From the NCBI RefSeq assembly GCF_040954835.1, contig NC_090706.1:40805148-40869147 (forward strand): 64,000 nucleotides of DNA, in the 5' to 3' direction. Below, piece by piece: positions 15,201 to 27,200 of the stretch. Source of the DNA: Lepisosteus oculatus (lineage: Eukaryota > Chordata > Actinopteri > Semionotiformes > Lepisosteidae). Under the pieces are notes generated by a model, which ran no database searches, had not been told where the DNA came from, and worked only from the letters and a program-made list of their open reading frames with translations. Numbering within the stretch: the first letter of the stretch is position 1; every line of letters begins with the position of its first letter. The position numbers and the translations under genes are program-made.

Positions 15201-18200
15201 GGCCGTCATCAGCAGATGTGGACACGTGTAAAGGAGGGAGACCTGTCTCTCGGGGATGTTGGCAGCTTAGGAATGTAACATCTGGCAAGGCCCTGCGGTC
15301 ACGGCCACGCCCCCCCCCAGGTTCCTCCAGTGTTTTTTATCACGAGAACAATGAGCACACAATGATTTACAAGTGTGTGTCCTAGTACTTCCATGCACAC
15401 ATTTGAGTTGCATGCATTGGGTTGTGTATCCCCTTTCAGGCAGTAACTGCACAAAGTCTCCATCCCACTGAGCTCACCACTCTGTGTAGCTAAGGGATGC
15501 TTTACCAACCCTTTGCGTGACACTTGCAGTTCTTGCCTGTTCTTGGCATGTTCTAATTTCAGCAAGTATAATGCATATTCAGTTGGATGTAATGTAATGT
15601 TTCATTGACCGTATTTTTAGGTCGTTGTTATGCTGCCCGGTGAAACAACGCACAATAACTCAGCCTGCAGAAGATGACAAATTGTTTCTGTAAAATTCAG
15701 AATTGGTTCTGCTGCTGCCATCACATTTTTACATTACATACGTCCATGACATTGTTAGTTTCAGTAGACAGCAAGATTTATCGTGGTCTCATCTGTCCGT
15801 AAAGGCTTGTTCAAAGCTCTCCTGGCTCATGCTGGCATTTCGAGCAAATTCTGAAACTTTGGGGAGGCACCCCCATCCGGGAGCTGCCCACAGATCGGAT
15901 GTATATTATATTGCATTTGTCATTCGTATGAATCTCGAGGTCATTAATACTAATTGCTTGACTGTGAAGTGAAAATATCAGTTTTGACTTTGTTGTCCCA
16001 GTACTTCTGGAGGCTGTTATCTTTAGGGATTCATTTTTTAAATCGGAGTAAAGTTCGGATTTCTATTAAGGTTTAGTTGTGTGTGTGTGTGAATACGTTA
16101 CGTACTGGATATTTTCTCTTCTGCAAATCTGTTGTGAAATGTTTATTACTCACTTAAAAGAAGGTATGACAGATATAAATATGGAAGAATTTAAGGAGGG
16201 CAAAATTGAGTTCACATGTGAGGTATGTTGATACCTTTTGTTGATTATAATTCTTGGAACTTATAGCTCGAAGGTGATGTGTGTGTGTATGATATAGGTT
16301 CTGTTTCATCTCTATAGATGCTATTTTTGCTCCCAGCATGTTAACTAGTTAACATGGACAGAAAATGTTTTGTTACCATTATAGGAAAAAATTATAGTAC
16401 ATGTGGGGAGATAATTACTTTGGTTTTGAAGGCTTATGTGGAGGTAAATTCCATTAGTCTCACTTCTGGAGTCTGATATATTACTGATCTTACTATTTGA
16501 ACCAAACATTTATTCTTGTAATGTTTGACAATGAAATATTAGTTTTACCTGTTTGCTAAATTTAAATAGGTAACAATCGATAAGACTCTTTGAAAAGTAA
16601 TTGTTCTGAGGACAGAGGAAAGGTTCCAAGTGAGAGGAGACCATTAGGTCTGTCTGGCTTGTCTTGATTTTTACTAGCTAATGGATCTGCAAGCCCACAA
16701 GGGCTTTCGTTACAAGATAATTACAGTAAGCAGCATTTAAAAAAACCGCTCATTGAGAGAGGCACAAGCAGGACGCGCAGTAACTTGCTAAGGACCCACT
16801 CAGCTTGAAGTTAACACCAGAAGCCCTGGGCGTGCGGTGTGGAGGAGTGACTGGAACGTTGTGGGTTCGAGTCATTTCACTCACATTGCTCTCGTATGAT
16901 GCCCAGCTGTATAGGTGGGAGCAAGTATGAGTCACTGTGATATTAATTAGTGATAACAGAGGTCCTAAACACTCCAGAACAGCACTCCTCTCTCTTGACC
17001 CCATAGAGCCACAAGGTCTTCTGGTTGTCATTCAGCCTGAGCTCAGCTAATGGCTTAATTGACTCAGTTATTGACTTAATCACAGTCTCGTCGTCGCTAG
17101 GCTGGAGCTGCAGTAGGATGGCCTGCTGTGCTCTGGCCTGCCCCCACACAGTTTTCCCAGCTTTCAGTTCCAGAGGAGAGTTTTCTGTTGCATTAACATG
17201 GAAAGGAGGGATCTTCTCCCGCTCAGACATCCTTTGGAAATGCTCGGTAGTGCCGGGGAGCTGAGCTTCCAGAGACGCTCCCCTGCTAGGGTTTCGAATG
17301 GGGTAGAGACGTTTCAACCAGCGTGATGTTATCTTTCGCCACCGCCTTCCGGTGCGGTCCGGTGCCAGCCCTAACCCCGCTCTGTCTCCGGCCCTCGGTT
17401 CCAGACCGGATCGCTCAGAACCGCAAGACCATCGTGTGCCCCATGATCGACGTGATCGACCACGACAACTTCGGCTACGAGACACAGGCGGGCGACGCCA
17501 TGCGGGGGGCCTTCGACTGGGAGATGTACTACAAGCGCATCCCCATCCCCCCGGAGCTGCAGAGAGCGGACCCCAGCGAGCCCTTTGAGTGAGTGGCGTC
17601 TGGGGCGGGGGGCCGGGGGGGTTGGGTTTCATGTGCTCGGGGCTCCATCAGCGCTCGCTCGCTTCAGAGGTCAGTACAGTCGACTCGCGGAGGCGATTTG
17701 CAACTCTAAGTTGAAAACTAGATTGCGAGTCCGAATATTCATGGACGATTAAACTAGGGTCTGATTCCGGTGGAGCCGTCTGGGGCTGCAGAATGTAAAT
17801 CAGACAAAAGGGAGCTGCCTGAAGTCAGAGCAGACGTTGCGGGGAATCTCCGCCCCACCTGTAGCTGCCCTCTTCCTCTGCGGGCCCAGCACTTCGGCCC
17901 GTGTGCTCAAGCATCTCCCTGCACCGCCTGCCCTGTAGCTGCTCGCACTTCTGCGTTTGACCCAGGTTTCTTTCGGGCCTGTTAGCGCGGCAGCATTTAT
18001 CCTTTCCAAAGCCCTGATTGTTGTGACGGGCTCACTGCCGGCTGACAGGGTGCGCGACCGCTCGCTCGGCGGACGGGTGTCAAGGAGAAGAGAGCGTGGC
18101 ACCGGCCAGAGCGTGTCACATTGTCCAGAGCGTGTCACATTGTCCAGAGCCTGTCACATTGTCCAGAGCCTGTCACATTGTCCAGAGCGTGTCACATTGT

Positions 18201-21200
18201 CCAGAGCGTGTCACATTGTCCAGAGCGTGGCACCGTCCAGAGCGTGTCACATTGTCCAGAGCGTGTCACATTGTCCAGAGCGTGCCAGCGCTTCTGCTGG
18301 CTTTTTTCTTCCCGCTCTCCCACACCCTGAGCTCGCTGGTGCCGTTACCGTGACGACGGAGGTGGAACTGCGATGCCGGCTCGCTCAGCAGCCCATTAAA
18401 ACCAGGTGGAGGCACACTGGTGACGACCTCGTTAGAGTTCTCAGCCCGGCTAATTGTTTTTCATTGTTCTTCGGACGGCAAACCCTGTCAGAGGGGGGTC
18501 TGCGATGAGACGTTACTAAAGGCAGAAAATGGCTTTAGTGCCGTATACTGTGCATCTTCTCTTAGTCGTCCCTGGACTAAACAGATCCAGATCTAACCTG
18601 TGGCATACAGTATACAAGGGACCTCCGCCAGTGTCCAATTAAAACGATTACTTTCTATTTCATTGCTTTTATTAACTTTTTTATTGGAATACAGCTTGTT
18701 GAGTAGATTTCAGTCCACTGTAGGGTGTAATTTTTATTCCTCTGATCATAAAAAATAAATACTCTGTTAATTAACAGTTCTACTTAATACCTGCTTAGTT
18801 TGCGTTTACTCATGAAAGTCCTAGAGCTTCAGATTTTATCGTGAAAGCGTGTGACCTTATTGATGTGGACAAGGCCCTCGCAAACCGGTTCTTAGTTGAA
18901 GAGGGGAAAAGAATTTGAGGTAGGTAGGTTTATAAATATAAATATGGGTTTATTAATCCCATGAGGGAAACTCAACTGCTACAGCAGCCAGGCACAATAA
19001 ACACAGTACAGTTCAAATGTAGTAATACAATATAATAAATACATTTTTTTAAACAGAATAAAGAATTACAAACAAAACAGAAAAGGCACACACAAAAAAA
19101 GATGCAATACACAGTATAGATATTGCACACTCCCAAGCATATTGCACAGAGTAGGTAACTGTTGCACAGTTGTGGATAATAAATAAATTGCCCATTACAC
19201 TTCCACGTATTGGAAGTGGAACAAATAAAAGGTTGTATCTGAGAGAAGATGAGCAGGTCGCATCAGTACCTTCTTAAAAAGGAGGTTTAGCAAGTTACTT
19301 AAGCTTGCTGAGCTATCTAACGTGCCAAAATAATTTGCTTAATGTGTCTAATTTTCAGCATCTTACATGATTCAATTACTGAAGAACGGTTCTCAGGAAC
19401 TCACAGACAACTTCTCACTACAAATGTGGCTCCAGAATTCATTTACTGTATTAAAATGTTTGCTTCTTACAAATGGCCCATAAATATAACAATAAAATTT
19501 GAACTGTGCATAAACAATAAAGTACTTTGAAGTTTATAGGCTTTGATATACGTGGGACTCTAAATTAGTTTTATTTCACGTGTTGGCAGCAATCTGGTGC
19601 AATTTGCTTTGCTTGGCACTTTAATTACTAATAAAGTTATTTATTAGTGCTCTTGTGTTTTGTTTATATAGCAGCTTTCATATAAAGGTACCCAGGATCA
19701 TTACAAACTAAGGAAGAAAATCAGGATAAAATAAAAATGTCATAAAAAGATGTAAATATATATTTTTTATTTTGACTTGAAAAAAATGTGAAATTTAAAA
19801 AAAACGTGAAAGAAACTGCAGCAGCTGAGACTTGTGGGACACAGATATATGTATGCATCCATAATCAGGTTGTTCCTGGTCAGTACCACACTGGGCCAGG
19901 GCAGGGTACATCCCGGACAGGACACAAGTCCATCACAGGGCAGACACACAGTCAAATACACACACTCTCACACCTAGGGTGTCATGGCAGTTTATGTGGG
20001 TAGAAGGTCCTTTCTGCATCCTGGTACCGTGCCATGCCATTCCGAACTTCATCAGTGATGAGTGTCTTTTAAAAGTCTCTGGCAGCTGGTGCAGCGGGGC
20101 CAGCACAGAGGTTGCTGTTTTCCTAGCTCAGCTGAGAAGCTCTGCAGGCTTGCATGAGCTGGAGGCGCTGTCCCTTCCTGTCTCCCCGAGCCAGCCTGAG
20201 CTTTGTGGTGTCTCCTAGGTCTCCTGTCATGGCTGGGGGGCTCTTCGCCGTGGAGAGAAAGTGGTTCTGGGAGCTTGGAGGCTACGACACCGGCCTGGAA
20301 ATCTGGGGAGGAGAACAGTATGAAATTTCCTTCAAGGTAGGATATTTCACAGCTCAGTAGCAAAGGCATGATGAGGGCCATATCTTTCCCTGAGAGTCAG
20401 CAGGAGACGGCAGGCGCTGCAGGCGCTCGGGACTGAGTTTGAAGACCTCGCTCCACAGGGGAGCTGGCAGCAGGATTTGTGAAGAGGAAGAAAGCCCTTT
20501 TAAATGAGCTCGATGTCGTACAGAACACACACACGCTTCGCAATAACACAGACGCGCACACTCATACACACCCAAAAACCGGTGCTTACTGTAAATCTGT
20601 GTGATTGTATTTTTTTTTTTACGGCTTATTCTTTTCAAAGGGAAAACCTGCCATGTTAAAGTCTACCAATTGGTGTAAAGGAAATAAGCAGCATTACACT
20701 ATTGGGGAATCACTATTTTATCATTGGGTATTAAAATTCAAAACACTTTCCAATAAACAGAATTGTTCTAAATCCAGTTTCCTGTGAAGATACTGAGTGC
20801 ACACACTGGAAAATAACAGATATTTGACATCAGTGCATCAGTGGGCAGTAAACAGTCCCTTGTTGTTCTTGAGCTGGTGTGTGAATAAACCATGTTAATC
20901 AGCAACTAGTCATCAAAACAAACAATTTTAAATAAATTGGAACACTTCCCTTTTTAAATAGCTTTTACTGTTTTCAACATGCTTTCTTTTTTCGCTGGGT
21001 TGAAGATTGAACTCTTCCTGTCTTTCACCAACCTGTTCTTTCCTGCAGTGGTTTGATCCAATGTTGTTTACAAACGAGTCGTCCCAAACGTGTTTCATTA
21101 TGTGCATTGGACTAGAGTGAAAAATGCAAAAACCCCACTCCAGGCCTGCGCAGTCTCTTTATTCAGTATAGTTAAATATTTAAGTGGTAATGAAAAATTG

Positions 21201-24200
21201 AACAGCAGTGAAGGGTGTTCACACAGAGAATTTCAGGACTAGTACAAGGCAAAGTCAGGCAGCGTGTTTATTCAATATTTCCAGACCCTGCAGTTTCTCA
21301 TTAAGCAGTTAACAGCGTTATAAAGGTCTAAACGGCCCTGACACTTGCCCACCAAATTGTCTGTTCCGTGAGCAGCCTGAATGCAGGCTTGTGGCATTTA
21401 ACAGACTTGGATAGAGCTTATCCTCTTAATTGAAAGTGACTGTATTCCATATATAATGTTGTGATCAAGGGAAAAGATAATCAGTGTGGCATGAGTGATT
21501 CTTATATCAGATTTCAGTTTTCATTGCAAAGTCTCCTCCCTCTGAATTTAATCGACGTAATAAAAGGAGCGTAATAATAACAGCTTTTGGCTGGGTCATG
21601 CTATCAGACTCATCGTTAAACTGATTACACTTGAAAAAGCCATTTTTGCAGACTTTATTTTTAAATTGCCGTACCATGGGAGGAGCTCAAGTGACCTGTT
21701 GGTCTGGACTGAAGACCCAGCAGGTCTGGCTCTCTGCATCTTTAAAAGGAATTATTTACCTGTGTTGCACATATTTTAAAACATTCAGTGCTACTGCAGG
21801 TAAGGAACTCACCAAACCAGGAGAAAAGCACTGTATGCTTTTTATCCTTCTTCATTTTGTACAGTACCAAGGATATCGGTTATAATCTGGGGGAAAAAAA
21901 TGCATATATGGGAAAAATGTTTCTAATCCTCTGTGAAGGCTTAAAGAACTCGTAAAGTGCAACAGATCTCCCTCTGAAGTGCTCTTCTCTGTACCCTCGC
22001 TATAAGCTCCTTACATTCCTTAACCAATTGGTATTTCCTTCCCTTTACTGTGAATGTTTTAATTTCCCATGAAGTCGATGCTGCACAGACGAGTGTCGTT
22101 TTTTATGCATCTTCTTCCCAGCCTACTGGATCCTAATATCCAGTCCTGTCTCAGCAGCGTGTGGTCGCTCAGGCACAGTCGCTCTGGCGCTGGGATCACT
22201 CGTGCGGTTGGATTGCTTTATCTGTCTGTTTTGTTTAGGTTGAATAAAATCTGTGGCTTTTATGGGAGGAACATTCATTTTCTACAGTGGTCTTCGACGA
22301 GATTTCTTTCTTAACAGCCCGACTAAATGAACTGGGAGAAAATATTTTTTTCCGTGAAATAACACGGAAAAGGGCTGTCGTCCTGCTTTCGAACACAGAC
22401 CATTACTGCGCGTGCCAGCGGGATTTCGACCATGTGAACACATAAAGAATTTAGGACGATTTCCTTCCAACGTGCAAACAAAGTAGCCATGCTAGAAAAG
22501 GGCTCTGAAATCCGCAGTCTGTTTCCCAATTGCGTTGACTGCATTGTTAGGTCCTGTGTGCAGAGGTTAAAGAAAGTAACTGTCCAGTACCAGGAAATTG
22601 CCTCTGTAAATATGCCAACAAGTCCATGCTGGAAGTTTGGTTTCCCAGGATACCAAAGGCAATGCCGTACTGCTGCCTAGAGGAAACAGGAGTATGAGGT
22701 GTTTAATATTTTAAGAAGAGAACGGCCTACAGTCCTGTCCCTGCTGGCAGGGAGGTCCTTCTCTAACGAGCGTGGGTTAATGAAGGGCTCACGGAGATGA
22801 ACCGCACAGTGTGACAGCGCTGCAGCAGATGGATCTCTCTCGGTGCAGAGCCCCTCGGCGCTCGCCTGCTGCAGCAGGGCCTGGGCTGCCAAGAGCTGTA
22901 AACATCCATTGATACACAGAAGCCGTTACCTTTCTGTCTGTTATTGATCTTTCATTAGCTGCTCATGCAGCTGCGCGGGCTGTGATCTGAATTATATATA
23001 TGCTGTATAAGTGAGTTGTAGTTATTGTGGAGAAACCTTCTGCAGTAGAAGCGGAAGCTTAAGAGTTCTCTTTCACCCAGTCTCTTCTCAGGAGCTGGTC
23101 TCCACTGGAGTGGTGAAGAGTGCAATTAATGCTCAATCCTCCTTGCCAGATGTTAAACGTTTTGCATGAGGAGAATCTCCTGAACATTGCCAGCATGCCT
23201 GGCTTGGGTTATTCACGGCACACGTGGGACAAAACCCTTATTTACCAGCCCGCACTGACAACCCAGCACATGTTACTTCACTTGCAATTTCACCCTGTGA
23301 AATGGGATTTTAAAATGGGAGTTGGGGCTTTACAGATGGAAAGTTCCCATTAGCAGAAAATACCTGGTCGGAGACAAAATGTTGTGTCAGAATACCAGTG
23401 TATTTGTTCTTCAATTTTGTTCCAACACACTTCGCTGACTTTCGCCGGCAGACAGTAGATTCAGTTTCTGATGAAGGGGGCGCTTCAGTCACAGCTGTCA
23501 TGTAGTCTGCAGTTTTATCTTTTTCTTGTCTTGCGGGCAGAAAGAGTATCAAATTAATTGCAGCAGCTGCTGCTGGCTGTGGCTCTAGAGGACCAGCCAG
23601 TGAGACCCTGGGGCCAGACCAGAACCTGCTATTATATCAAATACAGCAGCGAGCAGATGCATCAGCCCCTTCCATTTCCACGGTCGGTTTGGATATGTTG
23701 TGCACATGGATTCACACCATGGCAGGACGTGTCTGAATGAGATCCTGACATCAATTTAAACGGTTAGTTACCTCTCACAGGTCACCTGTTGTATGTTCTG
23801 AGAAGTATCCTGGCAGGTTCCAGAGGGTCTGATTATATCTGCTGGTTGGCGAGTCGCACAAGCGCTCCAGGCAGAGGGGGCACAGCTGCAGGGAGTAAAC
23901 TACCTGAGACTTCTCAGACGCTGTTGAAGAGGACAGATTTCCAGTGCCCAGTCTGGACAGCAGCATTACACGCCCTCTCGGTCTGAGCTGTGCTCCTGTC
24001 TTTTGAACCTGTTTCTTTTTTTAGGTGTCAGAGACTGATTTGCTGATTTGTTCAGTGGACGATTGTTTTCAGTGAGTGTTTGGCGGAGCAGAATAATGGA
24101 CAGCAGTGTTCTGTTAAAAATGCACAAACTGTAGTTTCTGTACTCAGTCATCTGTTTCCTCTGCCCCTCGGAGCACCACCAGCACTGGAGCTGGGAACAG

Positions 24201-27200
24201 TTTGTCTTGCCAGGTTCTCCAGCTGTGGAGCACGATTTGCCTGCTGGTGGAGTGATCTGTACAGTACAGTCGTGCACAGCCTGTGTTTAACTCTTCATGC
24301 GCTGATGTCACCAGGTGTGGATGTGTGGTGGCAGAATGGAAGACATACCATGCTCCAGAGTGGGACATATCTACAGGAAGTACGTTCCATACAAGGTGCC
24401 TGGTGGAGTCAGTCTGGCTAGGGTAAGTAAAATATTAATGCTGTTTGTCCCCATGGGCTTTTAACATGCATGGGAGTATTTCATGTTGAGTAAACCTGAC
24501 TGGCAGAATGAATGTTTTATTCCTCGATGTGAAAGTGATAATGTGCTATCCCATGAATCCTTCGGAAATCTGTTTCATGTCGGTACCTGTGCTGCAGTGC
24601 AGAGCTCCATGTCAAGAGCATGAAAATTAATGAATGAACGAGACGGATTTTAAGTAATTCTCAATTAATTCGCTACCATGCTCTCATTGGTCACCCTCAG
24701 ATCTCTGGTCTTAACCTGGTGTGATGTCACAAATAAGGACAGGAAATCTTAAGGAGATGAATAACCCTGTGTGGGGGGCCCTGTGTCGGACCCCTGTGTC
24801 GGGGGCCCTGTGTGGGGGGTCCTGTGTCGGACCCCTGTGCCGGGGGCCCTGTGTGGGGGGCCCTGTGTCGGGCCTCTGTGTTAGGCCCCTGTGTCGGCCC
24901 TGTGTTCAGCCCGAGATAGTGTCTGGTCTGAAGTGTGGGAGGCCCCTTGCCGAACCCCGTCCTGGTGACAACATCGCAGCGTGACACACATCGTTCCTTC
25001 ATTATCCAACAGGTTAGAACAGCAGAAGGGGGTTTGTCAAACACTCACAGCCTACACATCCAGGGACAGTGGAGCTCCACACGGCTCTGTCAGACAGACA
25101 CCCCTGCAGGAGGCAGGCAGACGGGGAGGGCCGGGTCAGGCAGGTCAATATCTGAATAATTCCCTGTGCTCACAGAGGCTTGGCAACTCCGAGGAAGTCT
25201 GTGTGTGTGAGGGTGTTTCCAGCGGCCTTTCCCCTGTGAACAACCAGTTACCAGGACAGATCAATATCTCCTCTGCCAGTAGCCTATCTGGGCTAAAACA
25301 TTCTCTGTGTACTTCTTTAGTCTGAGAAGGACAAATGGACATCTTGTTGCTTTCTTGTTAATCTAGCCAATACGCCAGACATGTCTGCTGGGCATTGAGA
25401 TTCAAGGCTGAAGAACATATTAACAAAGTTTGAAAAGGTTCATCTATGATTCTTCCTGTTTTTCCAACAAAGGTTTCTAGTTCTTGCATTCTTTGCAACT
25501 AGCAGTGTATTGATTTGGTCATTTGAAAGCTTACTGGATAAGTGACCTTGATGAGGAATTCGCAGTATTGATCCTAACATTAGGTCAAATCCTCACTCCA
25601 GCATAACCTGTATAAATTGGGCTTTCGATTCTTGCCTAGTAAAGTGAAATCTGAATGCATTGATTATCTTCATTACCTCATTACACAATGCCTTGAAGTG
25701 CTTTTTTTATATAGACTTGTTCATATTTGACTGAAGAGCAGACTAGAATATTTTAGTGGGTAAGTGCATTATTTTAAGAAATTAAGCCTCCAGAGCTGCC
25801 TGCCAAAAACTGACTGTATAGAATGCACCACATTTGAACAAATGTATCTCAAAATTGAATTTTAAGGTTTTTTGAAGAACATGCATCAGCCTTGCTACTG
25901 CATGCTTTTTGCTTTTTATTTTTTGTAAAAATTCCTAGTTTTACTTTATTCTGGAGCTGTGCAAGGTCAAGAGTTCTACAGTGAACAACAGAACTGTCCT
26001 TTTCTTATTTTGAATAAACTTTTAGGATTAACTCAGTGCTTCTCATGTGTATTCATTTTTGGCCACTGGCTTTTGGGATCATGAACATTTTTTTTAAGTG
26101 AGTGATCTCACCGGGCTGGACAGAAAGACTTAAAAACCAGCTCTCTTTCCATTGTGCTTATGTTTGCTTTTCTTCCAAGGCATAAAAAATGCATTTCATT
26201 GCCAAAATGTTTAGGCTGACACTCTGCTCAGGTGCCTTCACTGCAGAAAATAAATAATTCCTTGAGCGCTAACGGCCAGTGAATATCTGTTGCTGAAGCC
26301 CTGTTGTTAGATGTTAACTCTCTGGAATCCTTTGAGGAATGACTATGAGGCTTTAGGATCAGTATAAGGGGCGGAGTGGGCCCGTTTCTAACCGTCCTGT
26401 CTGTGAACGTGCTCTCCTGCAGAACCTGAAGCGAGTGGCGGAGGTGTGGATGGACGAGTACGCGGAGTACATCTACCAGCGCAGGCCTGAGTACAGGCAC
26501 CTCTCCGCTGGGGACATGACCGTCCAGAAGGAGCTGAGGAACAGCCTGAACTGTAAAAGCTTCAAGTGGTTCATGACTGATGTGGCCTGGGATCTGCCGA
26601 AACACTACCCCCCTGTGGAGCCACCGGCCGCCGCCTGGGGAGAGGTACAGTCCACACTGCGTCCACACTGTGTCATGATGGGAGAGGTACAGTCCACACT
26701 GCGTCCACACTGTGTTATGATGGGGGAGGTACAGTCCACACTGCGTCATGATGGGGGAGGTACAGTCCACACTGCGTCCACACTGTGTCATGATGGGGGA
26801 GGTACAGTCCACACTGCGTCCACACTGCGTCATGATGGGGGAGGTACAGTCCACACTGCGTCCACACTGTGTCATGATGGGGGAGGTACAGTCCACACTG
26901 CGTCCACACTGTGTCATGATGGGGGAGGTACAGTCCACACTGCGTCCACACTGTGTCATGATGGGGGAGGTACAGTCCACACTGTGTCCACACTGTGTCA
27001 TGATATATTTTTTAATAAAATAATGCTTTTGTTTTCTTTACTTTGAGTGAGTGCCTTGTGTACTGCGAATATGTTTAACTGGACAGTGCTGCAGTACGTA
27101 CAGTATGTACAGGGAGGAGTCCTGAGAAATGTGCGCAGAAATGTTTTCAGTGCACAGACCTGCCGTATGTTCACACACAGCCCCGTGACCCAGCTAGAGG

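Larger units (their letters stand above)
14602..17404 (+). other. GALNT10: GALNT10 intron (2.8 kb)
   Basis: Donor gtcagt, acceptor ggttccag. It contains the minisatellite at 14929-15197 and a tRNA-like SINE fragment at about 16826-16880. No coding sequence is supported. Confidence 0.85.
17589..20218 (+). other. GALNT10: GALNT10 intron (2.6 kb)
   Basis: Donor gtgagt, acceptor gtctcctag. It contains the 19-bp minisatellite at 18092-18289, an AT-rich dispersed repeat at 18925-19240 and repeat remnants at 19640-20010. Confidence 0.85.

Noticed and set aside
14941-15288. Arg/Gly-rich minus-strand ORFs
   Set aside because: They are artefacts of the 34-bp minisatellite in a GALNT10 intron.
26228-27046. 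Long repetitive ORFs on both strands (up to 257 aa)
   Set aside because: They are produced by the 42-bp minisatellite, whose length is a multiple of three and which lacks stops. Only exon F within them is real coding sequence.
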